A stretch of DNA of 64,000 nt from Anaerolineae bacterium. Lineage in GTDB: Bacteria; Chloroflexota; Anaerolineae; Aggregatilineales; Ch27. The stretch lies in the NCBI GenBank assembly GCA_013178165.1, contig JABLXG010000003.1, positions 103,711 to 167,710 of the forward strand, in the 5' to 3' direction. Both the position numbers and the translations under genes were made by a program. Positions 52,401-62,165 of the stretch are shown here, one piece after another. The stretch's first letter is position 1. The number at the start of each line of letters is the position of its first letter. Under the pieces are notes generated by a model that made no database searches, was not told the origin of the DNA, and was given only the letters and a program-made list of their open reading frames with translations.

Positions 52401-54278
52401 AAACAATTCAGTCAGGGCATACTGCAACAACGGAAGCGCGCCGGGCTGGTAGTGAATCTCCGAAACAATCGTCGCGATTAACCCTTCCTCAAACATCACC
52501 CCCACCTGCTGGGCGGGCTTGCCAATCGCCCGCTGGAGTTCGTCCGCTGAGAGTGGCAGGATCGTTTCCATCCGACTTCGCACCATCTCGCCAAATTCCG
52601 GATAGTGCAGCGGTTTGTCATAGAAGTCCGCCCGCAGGGTGATCAGCACGCGTACCCGGCTGCGGGGTGCGGTCACAGCGGTGTACAGCAGGTCCAGGAA
52701 ATGCTGACGCGCCGCCTCATCCTCAACCAGGGTGAAGACTTCCTCAAACTGATCGACAATCACCAGGAGTTCACTGTCATCATCCGGCAGGATCAACTGC
52801 GCCGCGCGCAGCAGGCCGCGCGGATCGCGGGTCAGTGGCTCGTGCAGGTTACGCGCCTGGTCCGCCGCTACGCGCATCAGCGCGACCTCCAATTCGTCCA
52901 GCGGGTACGCTCCGGGCAGCATATCGACGATGAACCAGCGCTCCGATCCTGGCAGTTCGCCGCGCCACAGGGCCGGGATCAGCCCGGCGCGTACAACACT
53001 GGATTTGCCACTGCCGCTTGGCCCAACTACTGCAAGGAAGCGTGCAAACTCAACATGCTCTGTCATTCTCGCCACCAGGGCGGCTGTCAGTTTCTCACGT
53101 CCGAAGAAATCACGTGTATCCGCCACCTGAAAGGGTCGCAGCCCTTTGTATGGGTTCTCCGGCTGAAACAGAAGACTGGTAGCCGTTCCCTCTCCGGTGA
53201 GAACAGGCAGGTCGAAGTCGCTCTCACCATCAACGACCAGCCGCAATTCGCGCGCCCGGACGATGCACTGCATCCGGCTGCGTACCCCAAGCTTGCGAAA
53301 AATCTTGTTGATGTACCATTTGACGGTGGTGATCTCCACAAAGAGGTCCTGCGCAATGTCCCGGTTCGATGCCCCGGCGATCATACGCTGCAGGATCTCC
53401 TGCTCGCGGCGTGTCAGCCGTTCGACGATGTCATCCCCTACCATCACCCGGTCAAGGCGGGCTGCCTCGCGAAACGCGGCCGCCATCCCCAGCGCATCGC
53501 CGTAGCGGCGAGCCGGATCCTTGGCGGTTGCCTTCTGTATAACGGCGTTAACGTCGTCACGCACGCTATCATCCAGAGTGGGGATCACTGGCAGCGGGTC
53601 ATTGATGTGCCTGTACAGACGCTCCACCGAGGTTAAGCCAGGGAAAGGGTGCTCACCGGCCAGGACTTCGTAGAGCACAACCCCCAGGCTGTAAATGTCC
53701 GTGCGTGGCGTGACTGGTTCGCCGCGCGCCTGCTCAGGCGAGATATAGTCCAAGGAACCGACGATCACATCTGCGCTGGTCAGTCCCATCTCTGAGCGCT
53801 CAATATCTTTGGCAATGCCGAAATCGGCCAGGTATGCGTTGCCATCCTCATCCAGCAGGATGTTGCCCGGCTTCAGGTCGCGGTGAATCACGCCGCTGCG
53901 GTGGGCTACCGCCAGCGCCGCCGCCACCTGGTCCAGCAGCAGCGCCGTGGCGGCAAGCGCATAGGGGCCATCGTGCAGCGCATCCGCCAGGCTGCCGCCC
54001 CGGAAGTAACGCATGACCAGGTAAGCGCCTTCCGGGTCGCGCCAATAATCGTACAGCGGCGCGATATGCATGTGCTCCAGCCGCGCGATCGTCTGCGCTT
54101 CGATCTCAAAACGCCGGATGAACTCCGGGTTGTTAGCCAACTGCGGCAGGATCGCCTTGATGACGACTTCCCGCCCGACCGTCACCTGGCAGGCCCGGTA
54201 GACCGCGCCAAAGCCGCCTGCTCCGATCAGCTCCTGCACTTTGTAGCCTTTGAGCACGGTGCCTGTCAGGTCGTTCAT
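49482..54278 (-). CDS. Ser/Thr kinase - LuxR HTH - nSTAND ATPase - membrane helix - WD40 fusion
   Basis: A 1598-residue protein. The kinase domain spans about 1-265 (LIGAGGFGAVYRACQ; VIHRDLKPGNILLDEDG; ADFGIAKD). A LuxR-type helix-turn-helix lies at about 280-345 (LTRREQEILQRMIAGASNRD; VKWYINKIFRKLGVRSR). An nSTAND-type ATPase begins near 374 (NPYKGLRPFQVADTRDFFGR) with Walker A GPSGSGKSSVVR near 418 and Walker B LLVIVDQFEEV. A charged helix precedes a membrane helix at about 848-874 (FLVAGLAGFLVIALVLSVFA). About 14 WD40 repeats (946-1590) would make two seven-blade propellers. The propellers probably lie outside and all other domains inside. The start at 54278 follows GGGAGG. The order suggests sensing by WD40, ATP-driven switching, and output by kinase and DNA binding. 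That output is inference. Confidence 0.92.
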   Translation of the reverse strand: MNDLTGTVLKGYKVQELIGAGGFGAVYRACQVTVGREVVIKAILPQLANNPEFIRRFEIEAQTIARLEHMHIAPLYDYWRDPEGAYLVMRYFRGGSLADALHDGPYALAATALLLDQVAAALAVAHRSGVIHRDLKPGNILLDEDGNAYLADFGIAKDIERSEMGLTSADVIVGSLDYISPEQARGEPVTPRTDIYSLGVVLYEVLAGEHPFPGLTSVERLYRHINDPLPVIPTLDDSVRDDVNAVIQKATAKDPARRYGDALGMAAAFREAARLDRVMVGDDIVERLTRREQEILQRMIAGASNRDIAQDLFVEITTVKWYINKIFRKLGVRSRMQCIVRARELRLVVDGESDFDLPVLTGEGTATSLLFQPENPYKGLRPFQVADTRDFFGREKLTAALVARMTEHVEFARFLAVVGPSGSGKSSVVRAGLIPALWRGELPGSERWFIVDMLPGAYPLDELEVALMRVAADQARNLHEPLTRDPRGLLRAAQLILPDDDSELLVIVDQFEEVFTLVEDEAARQHFLDLLYTAVTAPRSRVRVLITLRADFYDKPLHYPEFGEMVRSRMETILPLSADELQRAIGKPAQQVGVMFEEGLIATIVSEIHYQPGALPLLQYALTELFENREQCSLTHRAYEQIGRITGALARRADALYDELDEAGREAARQMFLRLVTLGEGAEDTRRRASRSELLAIAVDPDLMESLIDTYTGYRLLSLDHDPATRTPVVEVAHEAILREWRRLQAWLDESRHDIRQQRWLATAAADWLSAGRDPSYLLHGARLEQFSSWLAQAPLALTPEEREFLEVSVTAQHQHDETERERQARELALAREAAESARQAAAAQRRATHWLRFLVAGLAGFLVIALVLSVFAFAKEREATDSRKKAEREATVNHSLVLAANAREESEVGRGDLALALALEAAAIDEPPADVRNTLANVAFAPGTRMVLAGHQGEVTAVAFSPDGHTLLSAGCSHNVSEGGDCDRGELIQWNLDSGDRLNRWEGHTGWINAVAFAPDQQGVIRAVSASADGTLSVWDVAAGRELRRLESHSGAINDVIFVPGGQAILSASEDGAVIMWDAASGQILSRLEGHTACINMVAVSPDGMRAATASDDRTILIWDIEPASPLFGQVVRRFEGHSSGVLGVAFVSDGAAILSNSSDLSFRLWDVQTGVELRQRMIGAYGGGIAVSPNGRTVLFPIGTELYLWDTEVWWQDQLLTGHTQRIWDVAFSPDGGLAATASSDGTVRIWNIAVQEEVHRYSAEAPIFALEVSPDGSRLVAGEGTSAGNLWVFETSSAALARLIEGQGLTVAPGAIALDPGGRYALVAALETDSQVMASRLTLWDLDSGEASQEMNGRKFPYRSTAFSPDERYALVGTQDFSEDDLGGELFLLDLETWEIVRQFDTSEDITSIAFSRDGTQAISGSCYFEDATRWDIASGQAIRSYPEQPACVLSILYGPDETTIITASNDGSITEWDSQTGERIRQFVGHDGPVWSLDLSADGRLMASGSSDGSVIVWDYAGAQVVHRYTGHMGWIFDVAFSPDAGRLYSASADGTLREWQVSEWSLEDLLSWVKANRYIRDFTCEEREQYRIEPLCS

Positions 54279-54481
54279 GGCCGCCTCCCACTTACTTACA
54301 CTGTTTTCATTGTATGGGGAATTTCGGCCACAGGACGCGATTCCATACCTATTCACACCGGAATACCCAACCTTTTCCCATCTCCCGCGCAGGCAAGGGT
54401 CGGCATACGATGAAATCAGCCGTCATAGCCGCCATCATCACCACGCAGATGCACGGCCAGGATGTTGAGGAGGGTTACACC

Positions 54482-56140
54482 ATGTTCACCGTTCGAGCCA
54501 GAACAGTTGTCGTCGTTACGCTGATCGCTTGCCTGGTGATGCCCATGCTGATGGCCGTACCGTCAGCAGTGGCTCAGGAGGAGCCGCCCCGGATCGGTCT
54601 GCACCCCTTCGCGGAAGGTTACGCGCTACACGGCCCGTACTGGGTGGGCACGCGCCAGTTGGTGATCGAGCCGGAAGCCGAGCGTCCCCTTCCACTGACG
54701 GTCTGGTACCCTGCGCTGAATCCTGACGGCGCAGCGGAAGCCGTCACCTATACCTACCAGGCCAAATGGATTCCTGGGCCAGACTTCACCCCGACCGTCG
54801 CCGGACACGCCCTGCAGGATGCCGCGCCGGACATGGTCGGCGCCCCCTATCCACTGCTGGTATTCTCACCTGGCTGGGGAACGAATCCCGCATCGTATGC
54901 CAACCTGCTCGAACACACCGCCTCCTACGGGTTTGTCGTGCTGGCCCCCGATCATCCGGATCATGTGTATTTTATGCAGGAGAACCCCTTCAGCGAGGTG
55001 CCTATCAGCGCGATCGAGAACCCGCGGGACATCACCCGGGTCCTTGACTATGCCGCAAGCCTGACGGCTGACGGTGGCACATTCGCGGGACTGCTGGACC
55101 TGAAACGCGTGGCGGTAGCCGGTCACTCGAGCGGCGGTCAGACGGCACTCGCCGCCGGCGGCGCGCGCATCGACCTGCCCGCCTTTAATGCGCGCTGTGC
55201 CGCCGCCCGTGCTGCAGGCGATCCCTCTGCCTGGCTGTGCGATCCGTTTGAGCCGTTTGAGGCGGAAATGGCTGCACTGGCCGGGCTTGACGCGCAACCG
55301 GAAGGCCTGTGGCCTTCCTGGGGAGACCCACGCGTGGACGCGATCATCACCATGGCAGGCGACTCCTACCTGTTCGGGCCGGACGGGCTGGCCGCGATCA
55401 GTATTCCCCTGCTGGCGCTGGGCGGCTCCGCAGATACCGGCACCCCGGTGGACTGGGGCATTCGCCCGGCGTTTGATCACGCCTCCAGCACCCACAAAGC
55501 CCTGGTGCTCCTCGACGGCGCCGAGCACGGTATTGTCGCCAACAGCTGCGCGTCCTCGCCCTGGCTGGTGGACATCGGCCTGGGGTTCCAATGCGCCGAT
55601 GCGATCTGGGACAAACTGCGCGCCAATGACCTGGTCAACCATTTCGCAACGGCATTTTTGCTGGCAACATTGACCGGTGACACGGAGGCCGCCGCGGCGC
55701 TCGCGCCGGAGGCGGCGGTCTTCCCTGGAATCACCTACAGCGCGCAGGGATTCCCCATGCTGGATACCACGGTCGCCGCGACCGTAGCACGGGACGGCAC
55801 GCCGGTGCTCAGTGCGGAGGAAATCCTGGGGACCTGGCGCTGGCAGTTGGGCATGTTCCACTTCCAGTTCAGGGCTGATGGCACGTTCCGGGCCAACCAG
55901 TCCTACGAAGGGCTGGACGCGGATACCGTTGAGGATCTGGGGACCTATCAGGTGCAGAACGGCGTGCTGACGCTGACCAGCGGGGAGACAACCCGCTTCT
56001 GCCGCCCTGGCGAGGTGGGGGTGTATACCGTTTATCGGGCGGAAGGTGAGGATCAACTGGCGCTCGTGGTGCGCGAAGAGGCCTGCTATATGCGCGCACC
56101 TTCTTCCCCCCGCCCGCAGCTCTTCAACCAGGTCGACTGA
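54482..56140 (+). CDS. Secreted PAF-acetylhydrolase-like alpha/beta hydrolase with lipocalin-like tail
   Basis: A 552-residue protein with signal peptide (VVVTLIACLVMPMLMAVPSA, cleaved before QEE). The hydrolase part (about 40-420) resembles platelet-activating-factor acetylhydrolase or dienelactone hydrolase. It has LPLTVWYPALNPDG, PLLVFSPGWGTNPASYANLL, FVVLAPDHPDHVYFMQEN and the nucleophile elbow VAVAGHSSGGQTALAAGG (Ser near 215). A late LLDGAEHGIVANSC supplies the likely His. The C-terminal 110 residues (EEILGTWRWQLGMFHFQFRA; then LGTYQVQNGVLTLTSGE) look like a lipocalin-type beta barrel. Such a tail is uncommon on this hydrolase family. The ATG at 54482 follows GAGGAGGG. It is divergent from the giant kinase gene. 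Confidence 0.86.
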   Translation: MFTVRARTVVVVTLIACLVMPMLMAVPSAVAQEEPPRIGLHPFAEGYALHGPYWVGTRQLVIEPEAERPLPLTVWYPALNPDGAAEAVTYTYQAKWIPGPDFTPTVAGHALQDAAPDMVGAPYPLLVFSPGWGTNPASYANLLEHTASYGFVVLAPDHPDHVYFMQENPFSEVPISAIENPRDITRVLDYAASLTADGGTFAGLLDLKRVAVAGHSSGGQTALAAGGARIDLPAFNARCAAARAAGDPSAWLCDPFEPFEAEMAALAGLDAQPEGLWPSWGDPRVDAIITMAGDSYLFGPDGLAAISIPLLALGGSADTGTPVDWGIRPAFDHASSTHKALVLLDGAEHGIVANSCASSPWLVDIGLGFQCADAIWDKLRANDLVNHFATAFLLATLTGDTEAAAALAPEAAVFPGITYSAQGFPMLDTTVAATVARDGTPVLSAEEILGTWRWQLGMFHFQFRADGTFRANQSYEGLDADTVEDLGTYQVQNGVLTLTSGETTRFCRPGEVGVYTVYRAEGEDQLALVVREEACYMRAPSSPRPQLFNQVD

Positions 56141-56209
56141 TCGCGTGAGGCAGCAGGCTGGGGAAAATCTGACGCTATTCTGAACGACGATAAACAGGCA
56201 AGACAAACG

Positions 56210-56232
56210 CAGCGGGCCCAGTGGGTCCGCTG
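56210..56232 (+). terminator. Hairpin after the PAF-acetylhydrolase-like gene
   Basis: CAGCGGGCCC and GGGTCCGCTG form a 10-bp stem including one G-T pair with a 3-base loop, 70 bp after the hydrolase stop. Only a weak T-containing stretch follows. Confidence 0.45.
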
Positions 56233-56394
56233 TATCATGCTCTATTCTGCTGATTGAGTACAAACTGTGTCCAATGCCCCATAGGGGAATACGGGAACGA
56301 GGTCAATTTTCCTCCCTCCGCAGTCGTGGCCAGAGTGACAAAATGCGTCATGAAAGCCTTCAGCATGCGGTATCCGCCGCCTGATGCGCCCATG

Positions 56395-56637
56395 TCAACT
56401 CAGGAGGGAAGCCCCACGCTTCACGTCAAGCGTCAGGTGAGCCAGGAACTCCAGCTCCTCCCAGAACACATCGTTGGTGTAGTGGCGCACGATCGCGTGG
56501 CTGATGAACATCAAGTCCTCATCATCCAGCTGGGCGATTTCCTCTTCGGTCAGATTTGTGTGCTTCAGGTGTGCGGGCGTGATGCACACAACGGGCAGAA
56601 ACCGGAAAAGGCTTTCGCTCTCTTGCGGCTCCATCAC
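56395..56637 (-). CDS. Small acidic hypothetical protein
   Basis: An 80-residue acidic protein (79 if it starts at the second codon), not recognised. The composition looks coding: RFLPVVCITPAHLKHTNLTE, then EEIAQLDDEDLMFISHAIVR and HYTNDVFWEELEFLAHLTLD. The helical middle part is rich in Glu, Asp and Leu. Starts are a GTG at 56637 or the adjacent ATG at 56634, preceded by GGAAGG at short spacing. It lies between the hydrolase gene and a 216-bp inverted-repeat element, in a region of lower gene density. A function cannot be proposed. Confidence 0.55.
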   Translation of the reverse strand: MMEPQESESLFRFLPVVCITPAHLKHTNLTEEEIAQLDDEDLMFISHAIVRHYTNDVFWEELEFLAHLTLDVKRGASLLS

Positions 56638-56694
56638 CTTCCAGGCGCATCACAGCACACGCGACTGCGGGGGTGTCAAGCACCCCGTGATTCG

Positions 56695-56910
56695 GGGTGC
56701 ATTCCAGATTGGGGGCAAAAAAGCGAGAAGCTGGCGGAACACTGAGGATGGGTGGGTAATTGGAAACAATACTCGCCCGGCTGGTCTGAGAATGCCCTGA
56801 TCCCCCCGTGTTGAGCGGATGCTTGTCCTGCGTTCTGCAGTCTTGAGCCACGACTTCGGTGACCTCTGGGCTGTGGCGGCTTGATCCTGCCCCAAATTTG
56901 GAATGCACCC
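56695..56910. repeat. 216-bp element bounded by 23-bp imperfect inverted repeats (MITE-like)
   Basis: The left end (56695-56717, starting GGGTGCATTCCA) and right end (56888-56910, ending TGGAATGCACCC) are reverse complements over 23 bp with two mismatches. The inside has no convincing gene. A further perfect 8-bp hairpin (GCACCCCG with CGGGGTGC, 56680-56700) overlaps the left end. No clear target duplication flanks it. The 303-bp gap 56638-56940 contains nothing else recognisable. Confidence 0.55.
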
Positions 56911-56940
56911 GCAACCCCCACCCCCTTGCTGCTTCTTCGC

Positions 56941-58965
<2,025 letters not shown>

Positions 58966-59060
58966 GGGGGAGGCCCTCAGCACTATAATCTTAGCGTGGC
59001 TGGTAACCGGAACGGGGTAACGCGATGTTGCCCGGTCACGGGGAACGGACAACTCAGAAG

Positions 59061-59093
59061 CGAACAATTGTGCGAACCAGAGTTGTCATTATA
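59061..59093 (-). promoter_or_regulatory. Candidate uvrB promoter with SOS-box-like operator
   Basis: On the minus strand TATAAT occupies 59093-59088. About 13 bp further downstream, 59061-59074 reads CGAACAATTGTGCG on the plus strand. It matches the Gram-positive LexA box (CGAAC-N4-GTTCG type) at 12 of 14 positions. A repressor there would sit near the transcription start. No clear -35 is present, and the box assignment is tentative. Confidence 0.4.
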
Positions 59094-59282
59094 GCGCAGG
59101 GCGGCCAGCTTCGCCAGCTATTTTGGAGGCCAAGGTAAAGGCAACTGGCGATCCACCACCGGCAGCAGGGGGCCGCCAGCATGACTGACAGGTTCTGCCC
59201 CCCCACCCTTCTTTTTTTCACACACCGGCTTTGACGCTATACTTGCCGCTGTTTTGCCCTGCTGTACCCTTGCCGGAGGCCC

Positions 59283-60329
59283 ATGACCGTATCCACGCTC
59301 CAGCCGCTGACGCTCGGCGGCATCACCATCGATCCCCCGCTGATCCTGGCTCCGATGGCCGGATACACCGACTATCCCTTCCGGGTGCTGATCCGCGCTC
59401 TGGGTGGCTGTGGCCTGGTCTATACCGAACTGATCAGCAGCGATGGTATCACCCGCCGCAACCGCCGCACCCTGGATATTGCTGCCTGGGAGCGGGACGA
59501 GCGTCCGATCGCCGTCCAGCTCTACGGCAGCGATCCGGCAGTCATCGCCGCCGCGGCGCAACAAGTGGTCGCCCGTGGGGCGGAGATTGTGGACATCAAC
59601 ATGGGCTGCTGGGTGCCCAAACTGGCCCAGAAGGGCGCGGGAGCAGCCCTGTTGCGCGACGTGCGCCTGGCGGCCCGTGTGGTGGAAGCAGTGGTCAGGG
59701 CGGTGGATGTGCCGGTGACGGTCAAGGTCCGCAGCGGCTGGGACGAGGAGCGCCCGACGGCGCTCGAATTTGCCCGCGCCGCCGAGGATGCCGGTGCGAA
59801 GCTGATCGCTGTACACGCCCGTTATGCCCGGCAGGGCTTCAGCGGACGGGCCGACTGGGACATCATCCGCCGGGTTAAGGAGATTGTGCGCATCCCCGTG
59901 ATCGGCAATGGCGACGTAGCCAGTGCCGCCGACGCAGCCCGCATGTTCGCCCACACCGGCTGCGACGGGGTGATGATCGGGCGCGCGGCGCGGGGTAACC
60001 CCTGGATCTTCCGCCAGATCGCCCACGAACTACACACCGGGGAACCGCTGCCGGGGCCAACCCCGGCGGAACGAGCCGCCATCGCCCTGCATCACGCCCG
60101 GCTGGCGATGGCCTTCGCCCGGCACAGCGAGGCCGTCACCGTCCTGGAACTGCGCAAGCACTTCTCCCGCTACCGGCTGGACGCACCCGGCGCTGCCGAG
60201 CTGCGGCGCGGCCTGCTGCGCTGCGAATCGCTGGCCGGAATCGAGACGCTGCTGTTACCCCTGGCGGCAGAAGCCGACCCGGCGTCACCGTGGCTGGCGA
60301 CTTTGCCCGCCCTCGCCGCGCCTGTTTGA
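59283..60329 (+). CDS. dusB: tRNA-dihydrouridine synthase (DusB type)
   Basis: A 348-residue flavoenzyme that reduces uridine in tRNA. It has PPLILAPMAGYTDYPFRVLI at the start, LVYTELISSDGI, IAVQLYGSDPAVIAAAAQQV and VDINMGCWVPKLAQKGAGAA with the catalytic Cys at residue 109. VTVKVRSGWDEE, LIAVHARYARQGFSG and IPVIGNGDVASAADAARMF complete the FMN barrel. The usual Asn-Gly-Cys-Pro is Met-Gly-Cys-Trp here, a minor change. The normal helical C-domain follows. The gene abuts the convergent DUF1475-like gene with no spacer: TGATCA contains both stop codons. Confidence 0.95.
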   Translation: MTVSTLQPLTLGGITIDPPLILAPMAGYTDYPFRVLIRALGGCGLVYTELISSDGITRRNRRTLDIAAWERDERPIAVQLYGSDPAVIAAAAQQVVARGAEIVDINMGCWVPKLAQKGAGAALLRDVRLAARVVEAVVRAVDVPVTVKVRSGWDEERPTALEFARAAEDAGAKLIAVHARYARQGFSGRADWDIIRRVKEIVRIPVIGNGDVASAADAARMFAHTGCDGVMIGRAARGNPWIFRQIAHELHTGEPLPGPTPAERAAIALHHARLAMAFARHSEAVTVLELRKHFSRYRLDAPGAAELRRGLLRCESLAGIETLLLPLAAEADPASPWLATLPALAAPV

Positions 60330-60656
60330 TCAGACCCGCCGGCCCAGCCAGAAGCGCCGCCAGTCGCCGCCGCTGGTCGCCAGCGCGTAAAGCGTGTAGC
60401 CGGTAGCGGTCAGGCTGCCCAGCACGATCATCAGCACCAGCAGGATCAACGCCCGCGGCCATGACGCTTCGCGGTAGAGCATCCAGCCCCAGATCAGCAG
60501 GAAGCTGATGTAGATATCGATCAGCGTGATACGGCCCCAGGTCAGGGCCACGATCACCGCACCTTCTGTGCCAAAGCTGGCGCTGGCCAGGCCATAGATG
60601 ATGGCGACGGCCATGATCACAAAACCGATAGCCGCCAAAATTTTCGCCACGGTCAT
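60330..60656 (-). CDS. DUF1475-like small membrane protein
   Basis: A 108-residue membrane protein with three helices: VAKILAAIGFVIMAVAIIYG, ITLIDIYISFLLIWGWML and ALILLVLMIVLGSLTATGYT. The WGRITLIDIYISFLLIWGWM segment and the following short REA stretch resemble DUF1475 family proteins, which are of unknown function. The start at 60656 is preceded by GGGAGAAG; two ATG codons upstream in the same frame lack such a site. It ends at the base next to the dusB stop, so the two convergent transcripts must overlap in their 3-prime ends. There is no signal for a terminator between them. Confidence 0.72.
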   Translation of the reverse strand: MTVAKILAAIGFVIMAVAIIYGLASASFGTEGAVIVALTWGRITLIDIYISFLLIWGWMLYREASWPRALILLVLMIVLGSLTATGYTLYALATSGGDWRRFWLGRRV

Positions 60657-60740
60657 AGGGGCTTCTCCCTTCAACATAAAAACGGCGCACACCCGACGCG
60701 AATCGCCACCCGATCGCCACCGATCACCCGCGCCTCCCGC

Positions 60741-62027
60741 CTATGCCCCGCTACCCTCCAGCGGTGGCCCGCCACGGGTGTAAGTGACGGAATCCAGGAC
60801 GACCAGCCAGTCGAAGTCAGTGAAACTCCGGGCGGTTAACGGGCTATAGCTTGGATTCCTGGCACTGCCGGAGCGCGTCGGCAACGCGGCGAGTTCCGCA
60901 TCAGGCAGCCCGGCGCCCCGGTGAGTCGGGATGGCCAGCGCCGTGCCCGGCAGGGCTGTCAGCCGCGCCTCCAGGGAACCGGGTTCGGGCTGGCCGATGC
61001 CGTTCGCTTCGGAGGTTCCTACCGCTGTGCCGATGACGGCGTAACGCGGGCCGAACATCGTATTGAGTTGCGATCCCGCTGGCCAGAAGGTATACCACGG
61101 CCAGACGGCCTGCCCGCGCTGCAGGTGGCTGGTGTGGGCAAAAGCCAGGACACGCCCCCGCCCCTCCTCGCGGCACACAATATAGGCCAGGTTGTCGGCC
61201 ATCAGGGCGTCGCGGATGCCAAGCCGGAAGCCAAAGTCCGCACCGGCTGCCGTCGCGGCATGGTAGTTCAGCAGATGCCGGGCTATAGCCACGTAGTGGG
61301 CGGCCTCCAGATAGCGATCCTGGCCGCCTCTGGCGACCAGTTCCGGGCAGCGCACCCGCAACTCGGTCAGCAGGTCTTCTGTGGTGATGCGCAGAGCGGT
61401 CGCGGCGGGCGAGAGTCCCACCGCCTGAGTCGGGTCAATATTCGCCGCTGGATTTTCCCAGTCGGAATCCGCGCCAAGCAGCGGCTCGATCCGCTGGCGG
61501 TACTCCTCGCTACCGGCGACCTCCAGGGCTGCCAGGTAATCGAGGACAGCGTACAGCACCTGCCGCGGGCTGGCCATGCTGCCTGTGGCAACCGGCATAT
61601 CGAAGCCGTAAAAGTGAAGTTCGACCCGGTGGGCCGGATCGGCGTTATAGGCCCGCATCCACTCGATCAGTTCGCGGTTGGCTTCAAGCTGGCCGAAGCC
61701 ATGGCTGATACCGGCATCCCGCACGGCCTCATACGAATCCGGGCCGCGACCGACCACGTAGTCATTGGCGATCCGTCCCATGGGGAAGCTGCTCTCGATG
61801 GCAATGGCGCTGAAACCATGGGCGACCACCAGCCGTTGGAAGAGCCGGTTGCGGAAAGCAAGAATCTCCTCGCCACCGTGGAGCGCCTCGCCAAGCCCGA
61901 GCAAGACTACTGAATCATCCAGGGAGGTGAGGATGCCGTCAACAGCGGCGGTGAGGGTGGCTGGCGAATCGAGGTCGAACGGAATCGCTTCCTGCCGGAT
62001 CCAGTCATCGAGCGTGCGATAGCTCAT
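60741..62027 (-). CDS. Erythromycin-esterase-family protein
   Basis: A 428-residue cytosolic protein of the erythromycin esterase (EreA/EreB) family. LLGLGEALHGGEE carries His50, AIAIESSFPMG carries Glu78, and VLAFAHTSHLQRG carries candidate late His298 and His301. The 28-residue gap between the first His and Glu equals that of EreA (His46, Glu74). Known members hydrolyse the macrolide lactone, but many homologues, for example succinoglycan biosynthesis proteins, act on other esters, so resistance should not be assumed. The ATG follows AGGAG. It lies downstream of pyruvate kinase, separated by a terminator. Confidence 0.85.
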   Translation of the reverse strand: MSYRTLDDWIRQEAIPFDLDSPATLTAAVDGILTSLDDSVVLLGLGEALHGGEEILAFRNRLFQRLVVAHGFSAIAIESSFPMGRIANDYVVGRGPDSYEAVRDAGISHGFGQLEANRELIEWMRAYNADPAHRVELHFYGFDMPVATGSMASPRQVLYAVLDYLAALEVAGSEEYRQRIEPLLGADSDWENPAANIDPTQAVGLSPAATALRITTEDLLTELRVRCPELVARGGQDRYLEAAHYVAIARHLLNYHAATAAGADFGFRLGIRDALMADNLAYIVCREEGRGRVLAFAHTSHLQRGQAVWPWYTFWPAGSQLNTMFGPRYAVIGTAVGTSEANGIGQPEPGSLEARLTALPGTALAIPTHRGAGLPDAELAALPTRSGSARNPSYSPLTARSFTDFDWLVVLDSVTYTRGGPPLEGSGA

Positions 62028-62094
62028 CGACCAACACTCCTGTACCAGGGAGGCTGCTCAGACCTGCACCGGATCGTACCACCGGGAAACGCCC

Positions 62095-62131
62095 AAAGAA
62101 AACCAGGCGCGGGAAGCCCCCCTCGCCTGGT
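62095..62131 (-). terminator. Rho-independent terminator of pyruvate kinase
   Basis: On the minus strand ACCAGGCG (62131-62124) pairs with CGCCTGGT (62109-62102), an 8-bp stem, followed by the tract TTTTCTTT read from about 62102 to 62095. It starts 35 bp after the pyruvate kinase stop and separates it from the esterase gene. Confidence 0.8.
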
Positions 62132-62165
62132 CGCCTTCTGGAGCTGCGCCGTTCCGCCAGCGCCG

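Noticed and set aside
49317-56286. Shared TGCCCCATAGGGG at 49317 and 56275 as a mobile-element end
   Set aside because: Only 13 bp, with no extended similarity or paired ends; could be chance in GC-rich DNA.
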